DNA from: Alphaproteobacteria bacterium | GTDB lineage: Bacteria > Pseudomonadota > Alphaproteobacteria > Rhodobacterales > Rhodobacteraceae | Length of the DNA: 47,820 nucleotides | Direction of reading: 5' to 3' | Assembly: GCA_030428355.1 (NCBI GenBank) | Contig: JAUIBL010000031.1 | Coordinates: forward strand, 1-47,820 | Shown here: positions 32,045-41,349 of the stretch, in pieces | How the letters are laid out: each line of letters starts with the position of its first letter | Position numbering within the stretch: the first letter of the stretch is position 1 | Notes under the pieces: generated by a model | Databases searched by the model: none | The model's input: only the letters and a program-made list of their open reading frames with translations | What the model was told of the DNA's origin: nothing | Made by a program: the position numbers and the translations under genes

Positions 32045-33517
32045 ATGCCTCGACACCGCGCCAACAAGGATACAAGCAGGCGAACCGAACCCGGATGTGC
32101 ACATGTCCTGACGCTCGGTACACTGATCGGGTTTTGTTTTGCGGGCGCGGCATATGCGCAGGACCGCGATCCGATGCTGTTTTACGACGCAAATGGACTG
32201 AAGGTACGGGGGCATCTTCAATTCGGGTTGAACGCAGTCGCCGAACGCAACTTGTTCTGGGATCTTGCCGCTTCGACCGCGCCGGGCAGCGCATTCGATC
32301 CCGATACAAACTGGCTGGAAGGCTATATCAAGCCGGGCGTCAGTTTCGAGTATCAGCTCGATGCCGGAGCCGTGGTTTACGGCAAATTGTCCGCCGTGAC
32401 CTCGTACACCTGGGGCACCGATGCCTTCGACACCGGTGATACTGGCGAAACCACACTTGAAGAGGCCTATCTTGCGATACGTGGTCCGCTGGGACCGGGC
32501 CTGTCCTATGACCTGTCGGTCGGTCCGCGTGAATTGACGCTGGGCACCGGTATGCTGATCGCCAACGGAGCCACTAGCGGGTTCGAGCGTGGCGCGCTGA
32601 AGTTCGGGCCACGCAAGGCGTGGGAAAAGGCGGTGATCGCCAAGCTGTCTTACGGCAACCTCACCGGCACGGCGTTCTATCTCGATCCCAACGAATTGCC
32701 CTCCAAGGACGGCAAGAACGAACTGGCGGGGGTCGATCTGCGCTATGACGACCCCGCAGGCGGCTACCTTGGCGCGACATTCGTCAACGTGCTGAATTCC
32801 GAAACGCCTTACCCGCAGGCCGCACCGGGCGGGAATGGACCACCCAGCGTCACCCCGGGTGCGCGCGAAGACACGAGGACCCTTGGCCTTTACGCTAAGA
32901 CAAACCCGTTTCAGGGCGGTTTGCAGAACTGGACCTTCACCGGGGATCTTGCCTACCAATGGAACGACCGGATCGATCTTGAGGCATGGGCCGGGCGTGT
33001 GACCGCAGGGTATACGTTTGCCTACACGCCTTGGACGCCGAACGTGACCTTGGGCTACCAGAGCTTTTCCGGTGACGATCCCGACACAACCACACTCGAA
33101 CGGTTCGATCCGCTCTATTATCAGGGCAGCCCGAGCGCCTGGGCGACGGGATCGAAATCCGCATCGACTTTCATCAACTCCAACGTCAATGCGCTGACTC
33201 TTGCCGTGCGCGTGCAACCGACGCGTCAGGACACGCTCACTCTGCGCTACGCGCATATCCGCGCGAACGAGTTGAACAGTCCCGTGCAGTTCGGTCAGGC
33301 CACCCGCGTCGACATCGATGGCAACGTGGTGTCGGGCGTCACCGACAAACACCTCGCGGATGATCTGTTCCTGGAATACAGCCGCATCATCAATCGCAAT
33401 ACGTTCCTGACGGCCGGTGTGTCGGTCTCGTTCCCCGGAGCGGGGATCGACACTGTCATTGGCGGGAGCGCAGACCCTTGGACAGGAGGCTTCGTCAATG
33501 TCGTCATCAATTTCTAA
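32045..33517 (+). CDS. Outer-membrane beta-barrel porin (alginate-export-like)
   Basis: Outer-membrane channel of 490 residues. A signal peptide (core VLTLGTLIGFCFAGAAYA, then QDRDP) is followed by alternating aromatic/polar strands such as GVSFEYQLDAGAVVYGKLSA and TLTLRYAHIRANEL, and the chain ends in Phe (VVINF) as outer-membrane barrels do. It resembles alginate-export/DUF1302-like porins, but substrate is unknown. ATG 32045 has GGGAG 8 bases upstream; TTG 32030 is an alternative. The serine hydrolase gene overlaps its last 20 bp, suggesting a joint job. Confidence 0.8.
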   Translation: MPRHRANKDTSRRTEPGCAHVLTLGTLIGFCFAGAAYAQDRDPMLFYDANGLKVRGHLQFGLNAVAERNLFWDLAASTAPGSAFDPDTNWLEGYIKPGVSFEYQLDAGAVVYGKLSAVTSYTWGTDAFDTGDTGETTLEEAYLAIRGPLGPGLSYDLSVGPRELTLGTGMLIANGATSGFERGALKFGPRKAWEKAVIAKLSYGNLTGTAFYLDPNELPSKDGKNELAGVDLRYDDPAGGYLGATFVNVLNSETPYPQAAPGGNGPPSVTPGAREDTRTLGLYAKTNPFQGGLQNWTFTGDLAYQWNDRIDLEAWAGRVTAGYTFAYTPWTPNVTLGYQSFSGDDPDTTTLERFDPLYYQGSPSAWATGSKSASTFINSNVNALTLAVRVQPTRQDTLTLRYAHIRANELNSPVQFGQATRVDIDGNVVSGVTDKHLADDLFLEYSRIINRNTFLTAGVSVSFPGAGIDTVIGGSADPWTGGFVNVVINF

Positions 33518-34835
33518 TCTCGCCGCACTGTCGGTAGTGATTGCCATCACGCTCGGAACCGCGACTTGCGCATTCGCCCAATCCGCACCGTTGTCGGCGC
33601 AGGAGTCTGACCCGAACGTGATGGGCTGGATGCAGGGGTTCCCTCCGCCCCCTGACAAGTTGATCACGCAACCGGATTCCAACTTCTTCAGCTTCCCCAA
33701 GCTGCGCTGGTCGGTGTGCCATCTGCGGGAATTCCTGCCGACCGAGGAAATCAGCCGTGGCACAGGGGCACCTGTCCCTCTGACCTATCCGTCGCCAGCC
33801 GAATTCGCCGATCTGGCCCGCGAGATCGACGCGCTGACATTCATGCCGATCGATGGCACCGAGCCGATGACATGGGAACAGTCGCTTTACGCCAATTACA
33901 CCGACGGGATGCTGATCCTGCACAAGGGCGAAGTGGTCTATGAGCGCTATTTCGGCTGTCTTGAGGAAGACGGCAAACACGCGATCATGTCGATGACCAA
34001 GTCGATCACCGGTCTTCTGGGCGAAATCCTTGTCGCCGAGGGCGTGCTTGACGACACGCTGCTGGTGCGAGACGTGATCCCCGAGATCGGCGACAGCGCC
34101 TTTGCCACCGCAACCGTGCGGCAGGTCATGGATATGACCACCGGCGTGCAGTATTCAGAGAACTATTCCGACCCCAACGCCGACATCTGGATCTATTCCC
34201 GCGCGGCGAGCCCGCTGCCCAAGCCCGAAGGCTATGAAGGCCCCGATGGCTATTGGGAATATCTCCAGCAGGTCAAACCCGAGGGCAACCACGGCGATGC
34301 GTTCCACTACAAGACCATCAACTCGGACATGCTGGGCTGGATGATCAGCCGCGTCACCGGCAAAGCGGTGACCGATCTCGCGTCCGAACGCCTCTGGCGG
34401 CGCATGGGGGCCGAGATGGACGCCTACCAGACCGTCGACGGCAAGGGCGTGCCCTTTGCGGGCGGTGGCGTGACAGCCGGGCTGCGCGATCTGGGGCGTT
34501 TGGGGCAACTGATGCTCAACGGCGGTGAGATCAACGGCGAACGGCTCTTCCCTGCGGAAGTGGTCGAAACCATCGCCGCTGGAGGCGACCCCTCCAAGTT
34601 CGGGGGGTTCAAGACCATTCCCAATGGCAGCTACACCAGTCAGTGGTGGGTCTTTCACAACGATCACGGTGCCTATGCCGCGCGCGGGGTGCATGGGCAG
34701 ACGATCTATGTCGATCCCACCGCCGAGATGGTGCTGGTGCGCCTCGCGTCCTTCCCACAGGCACAAAACGGGTTCATCGACCCGACCTCGCTGCCAGCTT
34801 ATCAGGCCGTCGCGGAATATCTGATGGCCCGCTGA
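33498..34835 (+). CDS. Exported serine hydrolase, NylB/class C beta-lactamase type
   Basis: Exported hydrolase of 445 residues. After a signal peptide (LSVVIAITLGTATCAFA, then QSAP), the catalytic S-x-x-K is Ser165-Met-Thr-Lys168 (HAIMSMTKSITG). DMTTGVQYSENYSDPNADIW and FHYKTINSDMLGWMIS match the 6-aminohexanoate-oligomer hydrolase (NylB) branch rather than true beta-lactamases, so amide or ester bonds of unknown compounds are likely targets. The start at 33498 follows AGGAGG (33484-33489), which lies inside the porin gene; the two genes overlap by 20 bp. A terminator follows. Confidence 0.85.
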   Translation: MSSSISNLAALSVVIAITLGTATCAFAQSAPLSAQESDPNVMGWMQGFPPPPDKLITQPDSNFFSFPKLRWSVCHLREFLPTEEISRGTGAPVPLTYPSPAEFADLAREIDALTFMPIDGTEPMTWEQSLYANYTDGMLILHKGEVVYERYFGCLEEDGKHAIMSMTKSITGLLGEILVAEGVLDDTLLVRDVIPEIGDSAFATATVRQVMDMTTGVQYSENYSDPNADIWIYSRAASPLPKPEGYEGPDGYWEYLQQVKPEGNHGDAFHYKTINSDMLGWMISRVTGKAVTDLASERLWRRMGAEMDAYQTVDGKGVPFAGGGVTAGLRDLGRLGQLMLNGGEINGERLFPAEVVETIAAGGDPSKFGGFKTIPNGSYTSQWWVFHNDHGAYAARGVHGQTIYVDPTAEMVLVRLASFPQAQNGFIDPTSLPAYQAVAEYLMAR

Positions 34836-34856
34836 CCGCATCAGGGCAACGTACCA

Positions 34857-34888
34857 AAAGCCGGGTCGTCCACGCGCCCGGCTTTTTC
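34857..34888 (+). terminator. Terminator of the porin-hydrolase operon
   Basis: AGCCGGG (34859-34865) and CCCGGCT (34877-34883) flank an 11-base loop; AAAA precedes and TTTTT follows. It lies 21 bp after the hydrolase stop. Confidence 0.85.
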
Positions 34889-34975
34889 ATGGCCCAAACC
34901 CACCGTGCGTTATCTGCTTTCCCCGCTGCGTCAGACGCAGTAGGCAGCCCCAAGTCTGAACCACGGGGGGCCGTC

Positions 34976-35527
34976 ATGGCGCAGAATGCCACCATCTACA
35001 AAGTCGAACTCGGCGTGTCGGACATGGACCGGCACTATTACGAGACCCACAAGCTCACCGTGGCCAAACACCCGTCCGAGACCGACGAACGCCTGATGGT
35101 GCGCCTTGTGGCCTTTGCGCTGAATGCGGACGAGCATCTGGAGATGACCAAGGGGCTCTCCACCGATGATGAGCCGGACATCTGGCAGAAAAGCCTCAGC
35201 GGAGAGTTGGACGTCTGGATCGCCCTTGGCCTGCCGTCAGAGAAGGTGCTGCGCCAGTCCTGCGCGAAATCAGGCAAGGTCATCGTCTATGCCTATGGCG
35301 GCCGCCCGGCCGAGGTCTGGTGGGACAAGGTCAAGGGCAGCACCATCCGCTTCGACAACCTGTCAGTCGTGTGCCTGCCCGAGGCCGAGACCACGGCGCT
35401 CGCCGGTCTGGCGTCCCGCGCCATGAAGATGCAGGTCAACATCCAGGATGGCGAGGTGATGGTCAGCGTGGACGAGGGGATGGTCTACGTGACGCCGGAG
35501 GTTTGGAAAGCGGCGTCGGCGGTCTAG
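34976..35527 (+). CDS. yaeQ: YaeQ family protein
   Basis: PD-(D/E)xK-fold protein of 183 residues. NATIYKVELGVSDMDRHYYE, TLTVAKHPSETDERLMVRL-like core (here KLTVAKHPSETDERLMVRLV), and GELDVWIALGLPSEK are family hallmarks; it is a nuclease-fold protein of unknown cellular role. The ATG at 34976 follows CACGGGGGGCCGTC. Its stop shares CTAG with the NUDIX stop on the other strand. Its last 20 codons recur in shortened form at 47276-47313. Confidence 0.93.
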   Translation: MAQNATIYKVELGVSDMDRHYYETHKLTVAKHPSETDERLMVRLVAFALNADEHLEMTKGLSTDDEPDIWQKSLSGELDVWIALGLPSEKVLRQSCAKSGKVIVYAYGGRPAEVWWDKVKGSTIRFDNLSVVCLPEAETTALAGLASRAMKMQVNIQDGEVMVSVDEGMVYVTPEVWKAASAV

Positions 35528-35997
35528 GCGGATTCGCGCAACTCTTCGATCTGTGCGATGGCGACACGCTTGTCCGCGATGGCACGCAAGAGCGCGGAAA
35601 GCTCCTTTTCCTCGACCAGTTTCGCCGCCTTCTTGGGCGAAAACCAGTGGCGCTTTCTTTGTTTGCGCTCTTTCCAGCGGCGTTTCAGTTTTTCGACGAC
35701 CATCGGATACAAGGTCACCCGGCAGGGCGTTTTCCGGCCGTCATCCATGCGCTTGTCGTAATGATACTGGCCAATCGGCGTGTCCGAGATGAACCCGATG
35801 GCCCCGGCCTCTTCCAGGGCCTCGATCTCGGCCGCCTGCCACGGCTTAGTGCCGTCCATCTGCCAGCCCTTGGGCATCACCCACCGCCCGCGATCGCGCG
35901 ATGTGACCAGCAGCACGCGCAGTTTGCCGTTCTTGTCCCAATGCACCGGCAGGGCGGCGATCTGGTCGATCACCTGCTTTGTCTTGGATTTGCTCAT
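35524..35997 (-). CDS. NUDIX hydrolase
   Basis: NUDIX-fold hydrolase of 157 residues. The helix-loop motif is GWQMDGTKPWQAAEIEALEE followed by AG: the EExG metal end is kept, but the Arg of the usual RE dyad is Ile and the first Glu is Thr. WVMPKGW before it resembles diphosphoinositol/dinucleoside polyphosphate hydrolases. The C-terminus is basic (KLKRRWKERKQRKRHW). The ATG overlaps the stop of the Na/Pi-type gene (ATGA), so the two are coupled. Confidence 0.88.
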   Translation of the reverse strand: MSKSKTKQVIDQIAALPVHWDKNGKLRVLLVTSRDRGRWVMPKGWQMDGTKPWQAAEIEALEEAGAIGFISDTPIGQYHYDKRMDDGRKTPCRVTLYPMVVEKLKRRWKERKQRKRHWFSPKKAAKLVEEKELSALLRAIADKRVAIAQIEELRESA

Positions 35998-37655
35998 GCG
36001 GTGCCTCCAACGCTGCGGGGGCGCGCGAGGCGGCTTTCCAGCAGATCGCCGGTCTCTTCCGCGATGGGGTAGGCGACATAGGTCAGCGCGGCATTGATCT
36101 GCTTGAGCACACGCAGGGTTTCCTGGTGGATATTCGTGGTTTCGATACTGGCCATGCCGCCGCGTTGCAGCCGCTTGAGGTGGCGTTCCTGCAGCTTTTG
36201 TTCCTCGATGCGGATGCGGTCCTTTTCCGCCACAAGCTGACGCGCCGCTTCGGCATCGCCTGTGGTCAGAACGCTGAGTGCAAGCTGGCCGTTCGTGACG
36301 ATCTGGTCGTGGAAATGGGCAATATCCGCGAGTCCTTCGTCGGAAAAGGTGATGGCCTCGTCCGACATCTTCTTGGCCAGTCCCACAAGGTTCACCGCGA
36401 TCCGGTCTGCGGCTTCCTCGAGGCTGTTGGCCATGGCCACGATCTCGAGTGTCTTCTTGTCGTGATCGGCATGGATGTTGGTTTCGCGCAGCCGGGACAC
36501 GTAGATCTTGGTTTCGAAATGCATGCGGTCGATCTCGTCCTCGCGGCGTTCGATCATGCGCGCCTGTTCCGGGTCCCATGTGCGGAACAGGTGCATGACC
36601 GACATCAGGATCGCCTGCACGGTTTCGGACATCCGCAGAAGTTCGCGCTGTGCACAGGCCAAAGCCAGCGGCGGATGGTCCAGCGCATTGGGATCAAGCG
36701 CACTGATCGACGGCGTCTCTTGAGTGACGTGACGGGGCAGCACGGCATTGGCGAAGCGGATGATCAGTCCGACAAGGGGCAGGGCTAGAACCAGCAGCGC
36801 GGCGTTCAGCAGAATGTGCAGGGTGACCACCTGCTGCGCCACTCCGACGCCCAGCCATGCCAGATCGACGGTCCCGCTGATCAGGATGACGAGAAACACC
36901 AGTGTCATGCTGCCCCGCGCAACGAGATTTCCCAAAGCAATCAGCCGGGCAGGCCGCTCCGCCGACCACAGAAGGGCGAAGGGGATGAACGCGCCCCCTA
37001 GGTTTGCACCAATGACCAGCGCCGCGGCCACCGGGGCGGCAATCAGAACCGATGCGGCAAAGGTCGCAAAGGTCAGCACCGCCGCAAGGCTTGAATGCAT
37101 TGCCCATGTCAGAACCGCGCCAAGCGCATAGGCGCTGACGAGGTCGTCGCGGAAATAGGCTGCGATGCTCTGGATGATGGGGTTGTCGCCGATCGGGGCC
37201 GTGGCCTCGTGGATCATGCCAAGAGAAATGAACACCAGTGCCAGCCCGATGATGATCCGTCCGACCTGTTTTGTCTTGCGGGACTGCGCCTTGAAGAACG
37301 TGATCACCCCGATCAACAGCACAAAGGGCAGCGCCGCGTCGACCGGCAGGATCAGCACACGGGTCATCAGGGCAGAGCCCAGTTCGGCCCCCAGCACCAA
37401 TGCCAGCGCGGTATGGGGCGCCAGCATCCCGGACACGGCAAAGCCTGCGCTGATCAGGGCGACAGCGGTTGCGCTTTGCATGACCATGGCGGCAAAACTG
37501 CCCCCGGTCGCCGCCGAGACAGCATTTCCCGACAGGCGCTTCAGACCGGATTTGAGTTCTGGCATGAAGGCGCGTTCGACGCCCGTCCGGATCAGCCGCG
37601 TCGACCAGAGAAGCAACGCCACTGCTGCTGCAAGTTGTGCGGCAAGCACGATCAT
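35994..37655 (-). CDS. Na/Pi cotransporter family protein with PhoU domain
   Basis: Inner-membrane protein of 553 residues. Two Na_Pi_cotrans repeats carry the QSATAVALISAGF (about 62-74) and GANLGGAFIPF motifs in about eight membrane spans; from about residue 340 a PhoU-like helical domain follows (EREDEIDRMHFETKIYV-like, and MANSLEEAADRIAVNLVGLA). NptA/YjbB relatives move phosphate, often outward. It heads a two-gene operon with the NUDIX gene and is divergent from the DeoR-headed cluster, which also handles phosphorus compounds. Confidence 0.9.
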   Translation of the reverse strand: MIVLAAQLAAAVALLLWSTRLIRTGVERAFMPELKSGLKRLSGNAVSAATGGSFAAMVMQSATAVALISAGFAVSGMLAPHTALALVLGAELGSALMTRVLILPVDAALPFVLLIGVITFFKAQSRKTKQVGRIIIGLALVFISLGMIHEATAPIGDNPIIQSIAAYFRDDLVSAYALGAVLTWAMHSSLAAVLTFATFAASVLIAAPVAAALVIGANLGGAFIPFALLWSAERPARLIALGNLVARGSMTLVFLVILISGTVDLAWLGVGVAQQVVTLHILLNAALLVLALPLVGLIIRFANAVLPRHVTQETPSISALDPNALDHPPLALACAQRELLRMSETVQAILMSVMHLFRTWDPEQARMIERREDEIDRMHFETKIYVSRLRETNIHADHDKKTLEIVAMANSLEEAADRIAVNLVGLAKKMSDEAITFSDEGLADIAHFHDQIVTNGQLALSVLTTGDAEAARQLVAEKDRIRIEEQKLQERHLKRLQRGGMASIETTNIHQETLRVLKQINAALTYVAYPIAEETGDLLESRLARPRSVGGTA

Positions 37656-37823
37656 GCGTGTCTGTCCCTGACGGTATGATGCCGAAGCATGATAAGCGAC
37701 GCGCCTTTCATTTCTTGGTGTTTGTAAAGATTTGACCATTCAGTCGAGGGTTATGCAACAAAAATATTTGCAAAATGCAGGAAAGACCACAAAACTGTGA
37801 GGGTATTCGAGTCGGGGCGACGG

Positions 37824-38639
37824 ATGTCACACACGGACACTCAGGACTATTCTGCAGAGACCGGACCTGTTCGGCTCAAGAAGTCCGACCGCCGTCGGCA
37901 GATCCTGCTCGAGCTCAAGTTGCGTCCCCATGTGCGGATCAGCGAACTCGCGCGGCGTTTCAATGTCTCGACGGAAACCGTCCGGCGCGATGTCGATGCT
38001 TTGTCGGATGATGGCCTGATCTCTCGCGCGCATGGCGGGGCGTCGGCTCCGGCGCAAGGGCATTATCCCGGTCTGGACGAACGCACCAACGCGCATATCG
38101 AAGAACGCGAACGGATCGGTCTCAAGGCTGCGGAACTGGTGCAGGATGGCGAAACCGTCATGATCGATTCCGGGTCCACCACGATTCAGCTTGCCCGGGC
38201 TCTGGCCTTTCGCGGCACGCAGTGCACGGTGATCACCAACTCGATCCCGGTGGCCATGACCATCGGCCACGATGTGCCCGAGGTGCTGTTGTGCCCCGGC
38301 GAATATCTTGCCGCCGAATCCGCCGTGATCGGTACCGAAACGCTTGAGTTTCTTGCGCGGTTCAACGTCGACCGCTGCATGATCGGGGCATCCGGGCTGT
38401 CGTCAGAGGGGCCTTCGGAAACCGTGCGCGGCTTTGCTGCGGTCAAGCGCATGATGCTCAGCCGGGCGGCGAAACGGCATCTTTTGATCGACTCGCGCAA
38501 GTTCGGGCGCAAGGGGCTGGCCCATGTCGGAGAGATGGCCGATCTGGATTCCATCGTCGTGGATGCGCGCCCGAAGGGAGACCTTCTGGTGTCCCTTGAC
38601 ACTGCGGATGTGGAGGTGATCGTCGCCCGCAACACATGA
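37824..38639 (+). CDS. DeoR/GlpR-family transcriptional regulator
   Basis: Repressor-type regulator of 271 residues. The N-terminal HTH is visible in RISELARRFNVSTETVRRDV followed by DALSDDGLISRAHGGA; the C-terminal sensor is of the ribose-5-phosphate-isomerase-like fold with DSGSTTIQLARAL and RCMIGASGLS. DeoR/GlpR proteins usually sense a phosphorylated sugar or polyol such as glycerol-3-phosphate. It lies 54 bp before phnD and so likely controls the following genes. The ATG at 37824 was preferred; GTG 37797 in the same frame is possible. Confidence 0.9.
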   Translation: MSHTDTQDYSAETGPVRLKKSDRRRQILLELKLRPHVRISELARRFNVSTETVRRDVDALSDDGLISRAHGGASAPAQGHYPGLDERTNAHIEERERIGLKAAELVQDGETVMIDSGSTTIQLARALAFRGTQCTVITNSIPVAMTIGHDVPEVLLCPGEYLAAESAVIGTETLEFLARFNVDRCMIGASGLSSEGPSETVRGFAAVKRMMLSRAAKRHLLIDSRKFGRKGLAHVGEMADLDSIVVDARPKGDLLVSLDTADVEVIVARNT

Positions 38640-38693
38640 ATTCTAGACAACGTAAAATGGTGAACAACACCGTAACTTTGGGAGGAAAGACAC

Positions 38694-39668
38694 ATGAAAC
38701 TGGACGTCAAACTTCTTTTGGGCGCATCGGCGATCGCGTTGATGTCGCTTGGCACAACCGCTTCGGCACAGGACTGCCCGCGCGGCGACCTTGATGAGCG
38801 GTTCTGCGATGTGGATGGCGACCTGGTCGCAGACATCCCGACCGATCCCGCCGATCTCATTGATCCGGATACCCTGATCTTTGCCTATACCCCGGTCGAG
38901 GATCCGGCGGTCTACAAGACGGCCTGGGCAGACTTCCTTGAACATCTGTCAGCCAAGACCGGCAAGGAGGTCGTGTTCTTCCCGGTGCAATCGAACGCCG
39001 CACAGATCGAAGCGATGCGCTCGGGTCGCCTGCATGTCGCGGGTTTCAACACCGGGTCGAACCCGCTTGCCGTGAACTGCGCTGGCTTCCGTCCGTTTGC
39101 CCTGATGGCGGCAACAGACGGCAGCTTTGGCTACGAGATGGAGATCATCACCTATCCCGGTTCCGGGATCGAAAAGGTGGAAGACATCAAGGGCAAGCAG
39201 ATGGCCTTTACGTCACCCACGTCGAACTCGGGGTTCAAGGCGCCGTCTGCAATTCTGAGGGCCGAATACGGCATGGTGGCCGAGGTGGACTTTGAACCGG
39301 TGTTTTCCGGCAAGCATGACAACTCGATCCTTGGCGTCGCAAACAAGGACTACCCGGCCGCGGCCATCGCCAATTCCGTCCTGCATCGCATGACCGAACG
39401 CGAAGTGGTGTCCCCGGATCAGATCGTGTCGATCTACACGTCGCAGACCTTCCCGACCACCGGTTACGGCACGGCGCACAACCTCACCCCGGAGCTGCAG
39501 GAAAAGATCCGCGACGCGTTCATCAATTTCGAATGGGAAGGAACCTCGCTGGAAGAGGAGTTTTCCAAGTCCAACGAAGGCCAGTTCCTGCCGATGAACT
39601 ACAAGGAGTTCTGGGCTGTGATCCGGCAGATCGACGCGGCGAACGACGTCTCTTACGCCTGCGAATAA
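38694..39668 (+). CDS. phnD: Phosphonate-type ABC transporter substrate-binding protein
   Basis: Periplasmic binding protein of 324 residues, PhnD/PtxB family, for phosphonates, phosphite or related esters. Signal peptide MKLDVKLLLGASAIALMSLG ending TTASA, then QDCPRGD. An unusual acidic insert DVDGDLVADIPTDPADLID follows before the domain proper. Family motifs are FAYTPVEDPAVYKTAWADFL, FTSPTSNSGFKAPSAIL and FPTTGYGTAHNL. The ligand cannot be named from sequence. GGGAGGAAAGACAC precedes the ATG. Confidence 0.88.
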   Translation: MKLDVKLLLGASAIALMSLGTTASAQDCPRGDLDERFCDVDGDLVADIPTDPADLIDPDTLIFAYTPVEDPAVYKTAWADFLEHLSAKTGKEVVFFPVQSNAAQIEAMRSGRLHVAGFNTGSNPLAVNCAGFRPFALMAATDGSFGYEMEIITYPGSGIEKVEDIKGKQMAFTSPTSNSGFKAPSAILRAEYGMVAEVDFEPVFSGKHDNSILGVANKDYPAAAIANSVLHRMTEREVVSPDQIVSIYTSQTFPTTGYGTAHNLTPELQEKIRDAFINFEWEGTSLEEEFSKSNEGQFLPMNYKEFWAVIRQIDAANDVSYACE

Positions 39669-39691
39669 CTCCAACTTTCCGTCGAAACGTG

Positions 39692-39710
39692 CAGGCCCTT
39701 CACGGGCCTG
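39692..39710 (+). promoter_or_regulatory. Intercistronic hairpin between phnD and phnC
   Basis: CAGGCCC (39692-39698) and GGGCCTG (39704-39710) flank a 5-base loop, with no T-run. Such hairpins after binding-protein genes commonly stabilise the upstream mRNA so that the binding protein is made in excess. Confidence 0.6.
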
Positions 39711-39736
39711 TCACATTGCCACGTTAGGTGGGATTT

Positions 39737-40534
39737 ATGCTGCGTCTTCAGAAGCTTACAAAAACATATAAAACTGGGGATCAGGCGCTGAAGGCCATTG
39801 ATCTTGACGTACCCAAGGGTCAGGTCCTGGCCCTGATCGGACCATCCGGTGCGGGCAAGTCGACCATGATCCGCTGTATCAACCGTCTGGTGGAGCCGAC
39901 CAGCGGAGCGGTCTTGCTGGACGAGACCGATCTCACAAAGCTGGGGTCGGGCGCCCTGCGCCGGGCGCGGCGCGAGATGGGCATGATCTTTCAGGAATAC
40001 GCGCTGGTCGAACGCCTGACCGTCATGGAAAACGTACTGTCGGGGCGTTTGGGCTATGTCGGGTTCTGGCGCAGCTTTCTGCGCCGCTACCCGCAATCCG
40101 ATGTGGACGAGGCGTTCCGCCTGCTCGACCGGGTCGGGCTGTTGCACATGGCGGACAAGCGCGCCGACGAATTGTCGGGCGGCCAGCGCCAGCGGGTCGG
40201 CATTTGCCGGGCGCTGATCCAGAACCCCAAGCTTCTTCTGGTGGACGAACCCACCGCATCGCTCGATCCCAAGACCAGCCGCCAGATCATGCGGTTGATC
40301 ACCGAACTCTGCCGCGAGCGGGGGCTGGCGGCGATCATCAACATTCATGACGTCGCGCTGGCGCAGATGTTCGTGCCGCGCATCGTGGGCCTGCGCTTTG
40401 GAGAGATCGTCTTCGACGACGTGCCCTCCGCGCTCACACCCGAGACGCTGACGGAAATCTACGGCGAGGAAGACTGGGAAGCGACCATCGAAAAGGTCGA
40501 CGACGAGGACGAAGAATTCGAGGCCGCGGAATGA
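39737..40534 (+). CDS. phnC: Phosphonate-type ABC transporter ATPase
   Basis: ATPase of the PhnCDE importer, 265 residues. Walker A is GPSGAGKST, the Q-loop [19 protein letters not shown], the signature [19 protein letters not shown], Walker [13 protein letters not shown] and the switch [25 protein letters not shown] is specific for PhnC. The ATG at 39737 follows AGGTGGG. An acidic tail ([14 protein letters not shown]) is unusual. Its stop overlaps the next start (ATGA). Confidence 0.93.
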   Translation: MLRLQKLTKTYKTGDQALKAIDLDVPKGQVLALIGPSGAGKSTMIRCINRLVEPTSGAVLLDETDLTKLGSGALRRARREMGMIFQEYALVERLTVMENVLSGRLGYVGFWRSFLRRYPQSDVDEAFRLLDRVGLLHMADKRADELSGGQRQRVGICRALIQNPKLLLVDEPTASLDPKTSRQIMRLITELCRERGLAAIINIHDVALAQMFVPRIVGLRFGEIVFDDVPSALTPETLTEIYGEEDWEATIEKVDDEDEEFEAAE

Positions 40535-41349
40535 GCACGCATCGCGAATTGGATGACATGCTGGGCACACGCTGGCGCAAGCCGCATTTCGTGACCAACC
40601 CGCTGCTGCGCTGGGGCCTGATCGTGGGCTTCATCGCCTACATGATCGCCGCCGTCATGACCATCGAAGTCGACTGGGGGCGGGTCTACGAGGGTCTGGA
40701 TCGCGGCTGGCAGTTCATTCTGGCCTTCACCAAGCCTGACTTCGTCAGCCGGGCGGGGGACATCTGGGAAGGTCTGCTGGAAAGCATCGTGATGACGGTT
40801 GCGGCCTCGGTCGTCGGCATCCTCATCTCCATTCCCATCGGGCTGGGTGCGGCGCGCAACATCGCGCCCTTGCCGGTTTACGTGATCTGTCGGGGCATCG
40901 TCGCCATCAGCCGCGCGCTGCAGGAAATCATCGTTGCGATCCTCTTGGTGGCGATCTTCGGCTTTGGCCCGCTGGCGGGCTTCCTGACCCTGTCTTTCGC
41001 GACAATCGGCTTTTTGTCCAAGCTGCTGGCGGAAGACATCGAAGCGATGGACAAGGTGCAGGCCGAAGCGATCAGGGCATCAGGGGCAAAGTGGATGCAG
41101 TGGATCAATTACGGTGTCCAACCCCAAGTCATGCCAAGACTTATCGGCCTCTCCATGTACCGCATCGACATCAATTTCCGCGAAAGCGCCATTCTGGGCC
41201 TTGTGGGTGCCGGAGGCATCGGGGCGACGTTGAACACCGCCTTTGACCGATATGAATACGACACGGCGGCGGCCATCCTGATCCTGATCATCGGGATCGT
41301 CATGGCGCTTGAATACCTGTCCGGCATCATCCGCGCGAGGGTCCAGTAA
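40531..41349 (+). CDS. phnE: Phosphonate-type ABC transporter permease 1
   Basis: Inner-membrane permease of 272 residues with about six membrane spans. The coupling (EAA) loop is [20 protein letters not shown], and [20 protein letters not shown] is the PhnE hallmark. It overlaps phnC by 4 bp and its TAA shares a base with the ATG of the second permease, so all three are translated together. Confidence 0.93.
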   Translation: MSTHRELDDMLGTRWRKPHFVTNPLLRWGLIVGFIAYMIAAVMTIEVDWGRVYEGLDRGWQFILAFTKPDFVSRAGDIWEGLLESIVMTVAASVVGILISIPIGLGAARNIAPLPVYVICRGIVAISRALQEIIVAILLVAIFGFGPLAGFLTLSFATIGFLSKLLAEDIEAMDKVQAEAIRASGAKWMQWINYGVQPQVMPRLIGLSMYRIDINFRESAILGLVGAGGIGATLNTAFDRYEYDTAAAILILIIGIVMALEYLSGIIRARVQ

